Positions 33,562 to 45,105 of a stretch of DNA of 64,000 nucleotides are shown here, in pieces; the first letter of the stretch is position 1; every line of letters starts with the position of its first letter. Location: the NCBI GenBank assembly GCA_010093485.1, contig MU001495.1:868001-932000 (forward strand), written 5' to 3'. A program made the translations under genes and the position numbers. The notes beneath the pieces are model-generated. The model searched no databases. It saw only the letters and a program-made list of their open reading frames with translations, and was not told the origin of the DNA. This stretch comes from Karstenula rhodostoma CBS 690.94. Its lineage: Eukaryota > Ascomycota > Dothideomycetes > Pleosporales > Didymosphaeriaceae.

Positions 33562-34776
33562 CTAAGCCCGAGAGTCATCTCGCATCTTCTGCATCTCTTT
33601 CAACACCCTCTCCTTCGACCATCCCTCCCTCAAGCCTCTGATCAAAAGGCCCTGCTCATTTTCCGGCGCCATGCCTGCCGTCTCTGGGACTCGTCTGTCC
33701 AAGTTCGTCGGGAAAGGATACCCCTCCGCAACGTTCCCTACAAACGCCCTAACCTTATCACTGAATCCCTCCTCCTTATGCATATTTGTCAATAAATCCC
33801 ACGTTGCGTCCACAAGCGGATACGTATCAATCATCTCCATGGGCTTCCCAAATGCGCTCGAAATCTGCAACAGATTCGCCGAGCGCATGATGCCCTCGGA
33901 ATCATTTTGCCCCGCGGCATGGAACAGCGCAGGATTGAAAAACAGCCCATCGCCCTGCTCCAGCGGCATAGAGACATAATTCTCGATAAAAAAATCTTGG
34001 AACTCCGGAATCCGATACGCCATGTACCCCTCCTCGAACATCTGGCTGAACGGCAGCAGCCGCGTAGGTCCGCTCTCAAGGGGCATATCCGAGTGCGCGA
34101 CGGCACCCTGCAGAGTCAAGAACTGCGACGCGACTTGTAACGCCTTAGGGAACTGCGCGCAGGACGCATTGTCCTGGAAGCCGATGTGGTAGTCGCGATG
34201 CGAGATCTGGGGTTTTGCGCCAGGCTTGACGATGTTGACTTGGGCTGTGAGATGGTGGTGTGGGCCCAGCCATGCAGAGGAGATGAGTGACAGCCAAGGA
34301 TTGGAGTAGTATTCGACGAATGACTTTGCGTCTTGCAGACAGTGCTTTGAAAAGGAGTTCCAGATGCGGTCGTTCGCGCCGGAGCCGGCGAAGTGGTCGC
34401 CGCGCGTGCCGGAGTGCTTCTTTTCTTCCTCGATGATTCGCGAGTAGACGTCGTTGACTGTGTTTAGCAAGTTTCTGTCTTTGTATAGGTGTCTTGTGAC
34501 GAAAACACCTGGGCCGGAGAGTAGGATATGGTACCATTCATCTTGCAGGGCTGAACGTTGATCGGAGGAAAGCTCAGAGAAGTCTGGAAGATCATATATG
34601 GGTACATTGGCCTCTATTGACGCGGCAAGGGGGTAGTGAGTTGGTCGTGACTGTGTCGTGAGCTTCTTAAAATCGTCGAGCGATGGAGGCGCGTTAACAG
34701 AGTATAGCCGAGGTCTTATCGGAGAGTGGCCGTTGGTGTTGCCATTGGTAAGCCCGTTGGTCGTTGTACCTTTCAT
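33562..34776 (-). CDS. Phytanoyl-CoA dioxygenase-like Fe(II)/2-oxoglutarate oxygenase
   Basis: A single-exon protein of 404 residues. The double-stranded beta-helix core carries the iron-binding His-x-Asp in ISHRDYHIGFQD (about 191-193) and the distal His in PALFHAAGQND (about 287), with an Arg nearby in GIMRSANLLQIS that would hold 2-oxoglutarate. LESGPTRLLPFSQMFEEG is the usual segment between them. The first 40 residues are disordered (NGLTNGNTNGHS). Fungal relatives hydroxylate diverse small molecules; the substrate is unknown. No biosynthetic partners lie next to it. Confidence 0.9.
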   Translation of the reverse strand: MKGTTTNGLTNGNTNGHSPIRPRLYSVNAPPSLDDFKKLTTQSRPTHYPLAASIEANVPIYDLPDFSELSSDQRSALQDEWYHILLSGPGVFVTRHLYKDRNLLNTVNDVYSRIIEEEKKHSGTRGDHFAGSGANDRIWNSFSKHCLQDAKSFVEYYSNPWLSLISSAWLGPHHHLTAQVNIVKPGAKPQISHRDYHIGFQDNASCAQFPKALQVASQFLTLQGAVAHSDMPLESGPTRLLPFSQMFEEGYMAYRIPEFQDFFIENYVSMPLEQGDGLFFNPALFHAAGQNDSEGIMRSANLLQISSAFGKPMEMIDTYPLVDATWDLLTNMHKEEGFSDKVRAFVGNVAEGYPFPTNLDRRVPETAGMAPENEQGLLIRGLREGWSKERVLKEMQKMRDDSRA

Positions 34777-36025
34777 TCTGATTGTTTCCGCCGGTCGTGA
34801 AGGAGGCAGTGAAGTTGGTGATGGAGCGAGAAAGGTCTAAATAAACAACTGGTGCTCCCTGAGGGGCAATTCTGCCCGCTCGTGGCTACCCATTGTAACG
34901 GTGATTCTTACTAAACATGAGCGGCGCTACCCCGCATTGATCGGGACCTTTACATTACTAACTCGGACTCAATTGCTACTACGGTTAACGTGAATCCCTG
35001 GGATCATTCACGTCCAACCGGTTAGTTATAATAATTCTTGATTTGTTTCTTCAGGTGGAGTGGGAAGAATGGTGCTACAGAGCACCTGTATTGTCGCCAT
35101 GAAAGAAGCAACAAGGACCTCGTACATTGAATGACAACCGGACGGATCTTGTGAGAGCTAGAACCCTTCTCGGCAACAAATTAGGTAAAGAACTCGGCAT
35201 TTTGCATGGCTTGGTTCAAGGTTCAGGAGACCGTCTTGCATCAGATCGTGGGTGGAGCGGTGCCCAGGCAGACCGCCAATTGCGCACATAGGTATCTCAA
35301 CATTCTTTTGAATTCTGAAGGACAGTGACAAGCAACCAAGTGAGGCAAAATTAGATTGCAGCTAGGTTCGACGATTCCTGGTAGCACGAAGAGTGTTTGA
35401 AGGTCTGGTTAGTGCATTTGACGTGCTTTTCATGATGATACGCGAACAGAGACCTCATATCGAACAGGCATAGTCAAGATGATGTTTAGTAAACATGATC
35501 TCTCTCGGAAAATGAAAGATCCGTGATAATTCGAGAGACGCCATTAACGACAAGGTTCATGATCGATCAGATTGATGGCGTGTTACTCGATGGCTGCAAG
35601 CGGATACCGGACCCTGAGGGATATCACGACCCCGCAAGGCTTTCAGACCCGACCACGGCCGTGTAGAACGTAGCATACACTACGTCAGTCTTTCGGATAG
35701 CTTCGGATCCTTGTGAAAACAGAACATGAGATCTATGAAGAGGCTTAAGATTATGAGAACCCAACTTTCGTCAGTCGTTGACTGCAAGCGGTAACTGTAG
35801 GTTGGAAATGCTTGGTACAAGACTCGACAGTGGTTGACTACAAGCCACGATATTTCCCATGCCAGCGAGACGAGACCGGAAATGGAATACTTGCGAAGGC
35901 GTTAAGTCAGCGCTTCGCCGAAGTGTAGATGGAAGGGAACATATAAGATGGGCATGCAGACATTGATCTTTGAATGCAGATTGACAGGATTGATTCTCTG
36001 ACACCCCCCTTGGTTTTAGTACTCA
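34777..36025. other. Intergenic between divergent genes
   Basis: About 1.25 kb holding two promoters. I see no open frame with protein character, no repeat family and no RNA gene. Base composition is more AT-rich than in the neighbouring genes. Confidence 0.45.
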
Positions 36026-36513
36026 ATGGCTGACGCTAAAACATTCCAATCTCATATCAATTACCAGTTCCACAATTGTTCCTTACTCGAGGAAGCTTTC
36101 CTCTCGGCGGGAGCCTCTGTTTCTGATACAAACGTCCAAGGTCCAAAAAAGGGCAACAAGCGACTTGCCCTGGTCGGCGATGCTGCGTTGCGGCTCGCAG
36201 TGATCGACGAATGGTTCAAGGACGATTCTGATCCTGGTAAGCTGCGTGCGACATACTGATGGGGTTTTTGTACCAACAACTATCAGCCGCTGGCCACCAG
36301 CGCTTCTTGACCATTGGAACAAATGACCGGTTGAAAAATATTGCTACCAATTGGGAGATGGAAAAATTCTTAGTAAAGAATCCCTGCCAACAGGGCGAGT
36401 GCCCCAAAGAGACGCTTGCTGCGACGGTCGAAGCGATACTTGGTGCAGTTTGGGTGGATTCGGACAGGAATCTTGAGGTGGTGCAAAATGTTTTGAAGAA
36501 ACTCAGCAGCTAG
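36026..36513 (+). CDS. RNase III mini-domain protein
   Basis: Two exons, 36026-36236 and 36287-36513 (50-bp intron), give 145 residues: one RNase III domain and nothing else. Helix one is YQFHNCSLLEEAFLSAGAS; the signature helix reads KRLALVGDAALRLAVI where active enzymes have ERLEFLGDAVL, so the leading Glu is Lys here; the second catalytic helix reads ETLAATVEAILGAVWVDSD, keeping the Glu of the EA pair but with Thr instead of the usual Asp three positions before. There is no double-stranded RNA-binding domain. It resembles small fungal RNase III-like or mitochondrial ribosomal-type proteins. Cleavage activity looks doubtful; RNA binding is more likely. This last point is inference. Confidence 0.85.
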
Positions 36514-36836
36514 AGGGTATGCTGGTTGTACGCATGCGGACATCAAACGTCATGTCCCAACTACGTCACTCATTTACCTAGCTTGTGTCCAGTGTACTTA
36601 GTCTATTCTAAAATATACCAGTCACTCGTTTTACTCTTGCTTCTGCTGACTCGTGACACGACGAAGAAGTCGGTGCGTTTCGTTCCATCGCTGTTGAGAT
36701 GGTTGAGGCGACGATAATCCCAGAGCCACGGTCACACGTGACTCACCCCACCGATCACCCCAACACTCCCTCCTCCTCGCGGGTGCCTCCCTATTGTCTT
36801 CCACGACTCCGGGATTCCCACATGTCGTTCCATCGC
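36514..36836. other. Short region between convergent genes
   Basis: About 320 bases containing two 3' ends. A TCACACGTGACTCA stretch at about 36731 resembles an E-box, but its position after both genes argues against a promoter role. Confidence 0.4.
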
Positions 36837-39283
36837 TTACTTGTACACTGGCCATGACCTACCTAGTTTACCTGAGAATTTACCTGCCTTTCCCATCTTC
36901 GCCTTACCACTCGTGTCTACAATCCCAGTGCCCGTCCTATCAACTCCCAGATTTCCAGGCCCTCCTGTGTCCGCCAAGCCTCCAGACATGTGCGTTGGAA
37001 AGCTGTCGGGCAGCTCAACCCTATTATAGGTCGAGATATCTACTATAGAGGACGATACGTTGGTAAATTCGTTAAGAGCTTGACCCTCGATCGAGACTTG
37101 CTTACCTGGTGGTGCAGGCGGCATTGTGGGGGCAGGTGCCCAGTCCACTGTGATCGACTGATCGCGGGAAAGTTTCCGATTATCGAACCAGAGCTCGAAG
37201 CGAATATCAGCAGGGCCAATGAGGACACGCACTTGGTATTCGACTTTAAAGTAGTGTTTGCCGAGGGACCAAAAACGCTTGTTCTTCTCTGTGAACTTCT
37301 TCTCGTCCGCTGAAGATAGGTCTGAAGAGATCTCGCAGAGCACGTGGGTGTCCGGGCTCATCTGATCGGGCAAGTAGGGCGCATCGAGCTTGCACTCTAT
37401 AACGCTAGTTGGAAACGCTCTACGTGGGTCCCCCGGTGTGACTTTCTTGATGAAGTTGTGGACGATCGGCGTATCGACTGACACAGGTTCTCCCTTCTTT
37501 ACTGAACACAGTCAGCAAATATTTTCAAGGTAGTCAAGGGAAATATCTTACCAAACCAAGCAATCGCCTGCATAATGTACATTTTTCCGTTTAGTGGATC
37601 ACGCACGAGCTGCTTCCCCTCATGTTCCGGGTTCTTCTTATCGTACATGATCTTGCACATGGTTCCGTATGATGAGCGACAACATCTCCAGCCGAGCACA
37701 GAGTAGTTTGTGATTAGCTTCCGTACGCGGTCTGCAACGAGACCTTTACATACTGCTAGCTGAGGGTCCGGGGCTATCCGTACTGATATTCCGTGTGCAT
37801 TAGGAATACTCGTCATCGCATAATGTTGCCGTAATCGGGTCTGCACGTATGCCGAGTTGCCTAAGCCACCTGAAAGAACTATATGTGCGACTTGTTCCGC
37901 CGGATACTTGCGATACAGAATTTGCAGCTGCATATCTATGAGCTGGAGGAGTTTGTTTACTTGCTTGTCGAACAGTCGCTGGAGATCTTCGCGCTCAAAG
38001 GCCACTTCGCCACTGCGAATCCTCGCTTCTTCGTTGTCATAGGTATGCGATAGCTTTGGAATCCCGATACTGAAAACTGGTGTGTCGTCCGGAGCACCAT
38101 ACTCGCATTTAACAGCCTGAAAGTCCCGACTCTTCATCATCTCCCACGCAGCATCCGCTGGGTCAATGGGCAATGGCTTGATCGCATGCGCTCGCTCCAA
38201 TCTCTCGCACACAAGTTTCTCAAACTCATAATCGATCGCTGCGCTGCCAATGGTCTCGCCAAAGACGACGTCGAGTTGCTGTAAGTTGATGGCTTGATTG
38301 GCAGTTCCAGTTACCCGGAGAATAGATAAATCGGTCGTGCCGCCGCCGGCATCGCAGACCAAAAGGATATCGTTCTCACGGAATATCCCAGGTGCTTCTG
38401 TAGATACGTGTACTGCTGCTGCCTCAGCTTCCGTGAGGCCTATCGTTACGATGTGGTTTATGTGCACTCCGAACCCAGCCTCTCCTACAATCGTCTTGAA
38501 TCTCTCCACTGTCGGTACTGGCTCCCATGTTGTCGGTACCGAGAAAATGAACTCCACTCTTGCTGCTTCCCAGCTCACACCAGATAGCTCTCCGCCTAGC
38601 TTGAAGGCGAGGTATTCGTACATTTTGCTGAGGTAATCGCGATACCATTTCTCAACCTCACCCATGGAGGCCGGAGCATTTTCAGGGTCCGACTGTTGCT
38701 TCTTCTGCAAGTGAGGCGGCGAAAGAAGTGTCTTAAACCATTCCTTGTAATCTTTATCTTGGGCTGTTGTTTCCGCAACGGTTTCAGAGAGGAAGCCCCA
38801 AGAGGATGGCGTTGGATTGGGTATTATTGTTGGGTAGACGACAACCGTAGGAACTTTGTTTTCATTTGCTTGGAAACGGCCGGGCCATTTCTGGACCCAC
38901 CGGATAGTTTCACTGCCGATGGAGAGATTTGCGTAGGCGACGCCTGTGCACTAGAAATATGTTAGCGAGTGAAGGGAAGATCGTTTTCGATTCTGAAGAG
39001 CCATGGTGAGTCAATGTGCTTGGATTAAATCGCCTAGCATCTCCATCGACTGTAAAAGCTCAAATCGTATTCCTAAAAAGTATGTGATGGGATCTTGGAG
39101 AATAAAGTCACGTGATCTGTGAATGCACAAATGCGCTAGCCGTCTTTGGACCAATCCTTGGCTCTCTCTCCATGTCCATCTCAAACCACTTGCATTGTTC
39201 ACACTTACCGTCATGCCCAAATCAATCCCGATTACCATATGCGGCTTCTCGCCCTCTACGGCTCCATTCATCGTTGCGGACAT
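36837..39283 (-). CDS. Hsp70-like (HSPA12-type) ATPase
   Basis: Three exons, 39283-39209, 38950-37552 and 37501-36837, give 712 residues. The ATPase core is complete: phosphate-1 loop GIDLGMTCTGVAYANL (starting near 19 and split by a 258-bp intron after GMT), phosphate-2 loop CDAGGGTTDLSIL near 221 and the adenosine motif VLSGGLGNSAYVQTRL near 380. The C-terminal part has no substrate-binding domain of the usual kind and no EEVD tail; instead it has a beta-rich block (YFKVEYQVRVLIGPADIRFE) and a Gly/Pro-rich end. This fits the divergent Hsp70-like proteins expanded in filamentous fungi, whose clients are unknown. The 258-bp first intron is five times longer than the local norm. Confidence 0.92.
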
Positions 39284-40007
39284 CTCGTCGATTGCTGCCG
39301 TTACAGCCTTGTGCGGCGAAATCTACGAGCAGGCTGAGCATCTCAATGCTATAAGACAGCGAGGGTTACGTTCGACCCCCTGTAGCGCATGGGCTCGGCT
39401 CAGCCTCTGCTTTCCAGCACAGGGGCCTTGCGCTAGCCCCTGGACTTATTATTAGGTGTGGGCCGATGGCCTATCAGCATGTATGAGCAACAGAGAAGAC
39501 GTATTGGGGGCTGAAGGGTCGATGCAGGGCGAAGCTTCATGCGAGCCGGTATGTATCAACGCACACAACGGAAGAATTTCTGAAAGCACTTGCAATTTGA
39601 ATGTCCTTCGAGTGATGAGATAGGGTAAGGCGGGACGGGTCGTAGGGAGACTGCAGATGCGTTTATTAAACCCGGTGTGATGGTGTAGCAGGTGATGAGC
39701 TGTGCCGCAAGGCAGCCGTCCGGTATTTCGCAGCGTGCTAAAAGGCTGTATTCAAGTTTGCGCTGACTTACGACATACATGACCAGCGCCATTGGCGTGT
39801 GCGGACGGCCTGATGTACATAAGCTTGGGTGCGAGCGTGTCAGGCTGTGGATTCGAATTTTCTTCTCCTCAGCGTACACTGTACACGTCGTCAAGGAAGA
39901 AATATATTCCTCGGCCACGGCGTTCGATGGCCCTCAACGACTTACAATCACAGCTCCTTTACATGATCTGAGTTATCTTTCGATTCTCGTGTCTAAGTTG
40001 AGCGACC
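39284..40007. promoter_or_regulatory. Divergent promoter, Hsp70-like / membrane protein
   Basis: About 720 bases between two divergent start codons. No gene is recognised here. Short frames on both strands lack protein character. Confidence 0.4.
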
Positions 40008-41576
40008 ATGGCTGCCAAGCTCCCCTCAGCTCCCGTCCCAGTCGCCACGGTACCCTTGCAGAGTCCATTCCTTACGCTCACGTTCTACGAAGAGGAGTCG
40101 TCTCTTGCGTGGGCGTTCACAGCTCGACAGCTTTGGGTCAACACCGATGGAAGAAACCTCAAAGACCTGACGTCAATTCAGGATTGGTCGACTATGCCTC
40201 CCGCAGCACCATATACAATATCGCCTGGTATAACACTTACGGGTAAACAGGCCACCACCACCACGGTTGTTGTCAGCTTCATTCCTGTTCCAAGCGGAAC
40301 TGGGAACCCTCCCAGTTTAGAGTATTGGCCGTTTTCGGACAATCGAGATCAACCGCACAGCACAGTGGCTGTACAGACAAAAGCCGCAAGTACGACAGTC
40401 TCGAGTGCAACAGCTACAGGTGGCGCCACTACCTCTGACGACAAGCCTGCGCAACCTACTATAGGGGCACCCTCAACGAATTCTCTCGACGCTCCTGTGT
40501 CTACTTCGTCTACTTCTGGTCCCGCCATATCTACGCACGCACCAAAGAATGACGGAATCAAACCTGCAGCTGCGGCAGGAATTGGTGTTGGTTGCCTTTT
40601 GGCAGGAGCACTCATTGCTGGCCTACTTGCCTGGCTCTTCATGAAGCGCAGACGGCCTGCAAGCGGCATGCGGGATTCAGAGACGAGTACGGTAGCCTTG
40701 ATGCATCGCGAAAAAGGTCCTATGGCCAAGGCAGTGTCCGTCTCGAGTGGAAGTCCGATTGCCTCAGCACTCGAGAATGGTCTCCCTCAACCATTGGAAG
40801 ACAAGGCCATCTCCGGCGAAATCTCCAAGATTAGCAACCTAATAAAGAATCACGTCCAAAGCTACTACCACGGTCGTGCTGTTAGCCCTGGAATCATCGA
40901 TTACGACGACCTGCAGGCTCTCGGAGAGAACCTTCCAGTATCCGTGGGAACTCTCAGCACGCTCCTCAACAACTCCGCAACCCGTGAGATAGCGCTTAGA
41001 TTTTGTCTCGCTTGGGTCGTAACATCACGTATCCAGTTGAACGATTCTTCAAACACCACATTCTTGCCACCAGAGGTTGCGAAATGCATGCAGTCGATTA
41101 ACCACGCAGATCACAGATCGCAAGGTAAGCTACTGGTTAGCGAACTTTGTCGGCACTTCTAACCATCTTCTACAGTCCGGTCGCTATTCTACATCAAGTG
41201 GCGAGCGCTCACGGCCGAGCTTATGCAGCCTACATACATTCGCAACCCTTTCTCAGCTAACGACGGTCGAATTCGGAATATACAGGCTGCTGCGACTCTT
41301 CTCGACAGTGTGCTACGGCCGTTTGCTGATTCTCGCATCGACGACGGAGCGCGCAGCCGGAACCTGGAAGAGATGCTTAAGCGGTCTGCCCAATTTGCCT
41401 TCACACTATTCTCACAACCAACTACCTGGAACTTCGACTGGCAGAATGAGCAAGGCGTCAAGTCAGGCAGCCTGTGTATCTTCCCTGCTCTTGTGCAAGT
41501 TGCGGACGAGAATGGAGAGCCTATACATCCGCCACGGCCGTTCAGTGAGGCCGTGAATCGACGTCTTGATGACTGA
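40008..41576 (+). CDS. Single-pass membrane protein with conserved cytosolic domain
   Basis: Two exons, 40008-41124 and 41176-41576, give 505 residues. The first ~95 residues are an extracellular-type beta-rich segment (PPAAPYTISPGITLTGKQAT, PPSLEYWPFSD) without an obvious signal peptide. A Ser/Thr-rich stalk follows to about 180, then one membrane span near 187-211 (GVGCLLAGALIAGLLAWLFM) followed by a basic stop-transfer KRRR. The C-terminal ~270 residues are a folded domain with EISKISNLIKNHVQSYYHGR, DYDDLQALGENLPVSVG, FCLAWVVTSRIQ and FAFTLFSQPTTWNFDW. I recognise this architecture as a common but uncharacterised fungal type; no function is known to me. It may act as a cell-surface sensor, by analogy only. 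Confidence 0.85.
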
Positions 41577-42290
41577 CGAAGGTAGAATAGCAGTGCATAT
41601 TCAATGTTTTCTTATCACATCGACGCTCAAAGTCTAGTTCGAGTTTGTGATTTCATCCGCTCCTTGGGGGGGTGGCAAACATAATCCTATAAGGGTTACG
41701 AGAAGGCGTCGCTAGTCGTTTCGTGTGGACGACTAGCGAGAACCGAGCGAGGGAAGCGGCCCCCAAATAATAGACAGTTTTCGATTGCCCGTCCGCGAGA
41801 GCTGCAATTGGTGTCACGAGAGCCATTTCCGGCGTTGCATCATGGACTATCACGCAGATCCCATGCATGTCCATTGCATTAGGCTGTGAGACGGTTCGCC
41901 ATCCAATGGAATTTGGTCCCATGTTTCATGGATACGAAGGCAGTGCCTACGTGCTTCTGCTCCGCTTCGTCTCACCCACACGTTCCCGCAGTGCACAGCC
42001 TTCTTTATATCTCTGGAGCACCTGCCGCAATCGGGTCACGGAGCGCACTTGCACGGCTACAGCGCAGCAGTTTACAGGCCACAGCGTTTGCCTGCTCCCT
42101 TCGGTGTCCCGCCCAGCGGGTATGACAAATTCGTTCGGCGGCTAAGAGCACTTGAACCGCGGAAGCGCGTTGTAATCTACTGTCCCATCTACTGTTTACC
42201 TTTTCTCAACCATTGGCCATCGCCTAAGGGAGCCGTCGCAACTCTCCTAACTACATCGCCGCCTAGTCGGTACATTCATGCTCGACAAAA
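41577..42290. other. Intergenic, no gene seen
   Basis: About 710 bases between two plus-strand genes. A minus-strand frame at 41653-41922 has no family features. Confidence 0.4.
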
Positions 42291-44770
42291 ATGATGCCAG
42301 GGGCCGGTTTGTACCTGCCGGACACCCTATCCAAATCACTCGATCGCACGGAGGCGCACACAGTAAGACAGAGACAGGTTGACTGCAGCTCAAGCCAAGA
42401 CTCGGATTCGGATCGCAAATCCATCGCCCTCTCGCGCATGTCTTCAGAAAATGTCACCAAGGTGTTTTCCACGTTGCCAACGGTATTTGACTTTGCGGAT
42501 TGGTTATCGACACAAAGAAGACTGTCATCGACCAACGAGGTGTTCGTTGATCTACTCCAGCGCGTACGGCATGATGTCACCGAAGCCTCGCGACTCTATA
42601 CATCACAAGCCGTCGTAGACTATCTTGAATCATGGCCCGACAAGAAGGCCTATATTGATAAGATTCTTCACGATATCAAAAAAGTGCTCAATGATATAGG
42701 CCAGTTTCTGGAGACCGTGCGGGTATCCGGAGAGGACGGCGGCACGGTTGGTCTGAGACGCAAGTTTCAGTGGGCGCTTTCGCACCAGAAGAAGCTCACG
42801 AGCAAACAACAGTTGCTCACAACATGTCACCAGAGCTTAATGCCTGCCGTTCAGCTCATGCAGACTGCTGAGATGAATGTGACATTCGATCCCATCCACG
42901 AGTTGCCTGCTCAGCCCTGGGTGGGACACACCACCAGCGATATTCTTAAGAGTCCTCATTCCAGGCAGAAATGGAGATTCAATCAGAGGAATTCGTCTGT
43001 GCCCAGCATTACGCTTTCAGAGCCAGACCTAAAGGATGGCAGGATTGGTATGTGGGCCGTGTGATACCATGCTCCCTGGTTGCTGATGTTTTTTTAGTAC
43101 GTCCCTACCAGCATGCACTTGCTGAGCTTCCTGGAAGCACTCCAGATGATCTTCATCGTCCATCTTTAGACGTACATGCCGAATTACCCAATTCACGAAG
43201 TAATTCTATGGAAAGCCAAGAAAGTCATAGACCAACGACAGCGAATGCAAGTATGGCTACCGCCCCTCGAAGGCGTCCACCAGACCCCCCACCCACCCGC
43301 AAATCTATCGACCACGTCCGACCTTCTCTTTCGTTCTTCGATGACAGAGCGCGCGCGTCTTTCGATTCAGCACGATTTCGAGCGTACTCAGAGCAGATGC
43401 GACCCCAGCGATCCTTCGAGATGAGGAGCCGCCCATCATTTGATCAAGTGCAACCTCTACCCACTCTGACAGAGCGGCCCATTGAGCGCTTCAACTCGAC
43501 TGCATCCGTTGCCGTCGGCGATGCCATCAGCGTACCACTCACACCTCTGATAAATCAGACGAGATGCATTAATGTTCGCAAACTGCCTGCCAAACATAGC
43601 TCTCTTCCTTCTACACTGCCCTCATCTCCTGACCAAACGTTGATGGACGACCTATCAACATGGGTGATTCCACAGTCAGTACGTGAGAGCTACCGCAGTG
43701 TGCAGAGTCTCGACACTACACCTTCGATCAGTGAGAGCACACCAGCGACTTCGGTCGCGTCGTCACCAGTTGTGCCAAACCCACTTGCTAGCTGTCCTCC
43801 AGCGCCACTCAATGCAACACAAGATCCGCCGTTACCTCTTTCCGAAGCCGCAATGGAAACGAAACTAGAGAGAATTTCAACCGAGCCTTCGCCAATCCTC
43901 CGATCCATTCCTATCGTGCCTTCAAGGCCTGCGCCAGCGCTGCCAACACCAAGTCCACCACCACCAACATCGCCAAAGATACCACTGTCGGGACATCATG
44001 AGCCTGATGTAATGCCACAATCCAGCTCAAACCAGAGTCCGAAGAGGAACATACCGCCGATACCATACACGAGATCGAACGAGAGTCTACAGAGAGCACC
44101 GAGTGACCCAATTCCGCCACCTTTTGTGCGGCGTAGACGTCCAGTGCCCTCTTCGAACAAAAACGGACCTAAACAAGACACATCGGAGGGACCGTCGACA
44201 TCAAATACATCGCCAATAGGCACCGCTTCAAAAAGTGTTCACCCTCAGCATGCGGCGACACCAAATGTGACAGAACAATCGGAAACTGCATCACAAGTGC
44301 AACGATCATCAAGCGATGTGCATTCGTCTACAGGACCCGAATCCTTTTACGAGCTCAAGCAAAGTATACAACACGCAGCCTCAAACGCAACCACAACAGA
44401 CAAATACCCTATACCTATGATACCCAGCGACCCACCGCCCACTCCCGATTTGCCTCGGTTGCCTCCACAGCAAACCTCAGGCAGTACATCATCCGCAACT
44501 TCTCGTTCTCAATCTGACATACACCCTACCTTTTCGAACGCAAGCGCAACAGACAAGTACCCGATCGCTGTCTCACCCACAGGCCAACCACCAATCCCAA
44601 GTTTCCCATTAGCCTCCCCTCCAACAAACATCACCAGCAGCGAGGCACCAAACAGCGGCACTTATGTCGCACAGCCTTCGTCTCGGCCAATGACCGCACT
44701 AGCGAAACGAAGGGCCGCACATGCGAAGCGTATGCACATGGCCTTTGGGCCCGACTCGGCAAACACATGA
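42291..44770 (+). CDS. Helical-domain protein with long proline-rich tail
   Basis: Two exons, 42291-43047 and 43098-44770, give 809 residues; a second ATG follows immediately. Residues about 60-205 form a helical bundle (FDFADWLSTQRRLSSTNEVF, VVDYLESWPDKKAYIDKILH, LRRKFQWALSHQKKLTSKQQ), a type I know as recurrent in Dothideomycete and related proteins but unnamed. From about 250 on the chain is disordered and rich in Pro/Ser, with an internal duplication: NATTTDKYPIPMIPSDPPP near 690 and NASATDKYPIAVSPTGQPP near 750. Several PxxP runs could bind SH3 domains. It ends in a basic helix (ALAKRRAAHAKRMHMAFG). A scaffold or adaptor role is plausible but unproven. Confidence 0.82.
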
Positions 44771-44984
44771 TCACATCAATTCATCGAATATCAAATATGA
44801 TACTTCGCGAGCTTCTGGAAGCCGCGGCAAAACGCAATACATTGAACTCTGTAGGGTGCCAAAACACAAATATTTCAAACAGCTCAATCACATCAATTCA
44901 TATCAACTCAACTCAACTCAAATCAAATCAAACAATGTATTGCACCACTACCCTACCAACATCACTTCCAAAGAATACCTCAAT

Positions 44985-45044
44985 CATGCTCATGCTCATG
45001 CTCATGCTCATGCTCATGCTCATGCTCATGCTCATGCTCATGCT
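44985..45044. repeat. Ten exact copies of CATGCT
   Basis: A 60-base perfect hexanucleotide array. On the minus strand it reads (GAG CAT)n, that is alternating Glu-His codons, in frame with the upstream secreted-protein gene but separated from it by a TAG codon. The plus-strand readings (Met-Leu or Ala-His repeats) are by-products. Confidence 0.97.
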
Positions 45045-45105
45045 CGGGGTTATGGCCATTGTTATACGAATGCTTGTCCGCGTACTCGGGGCCCTCGTAG
45101 ACGTA

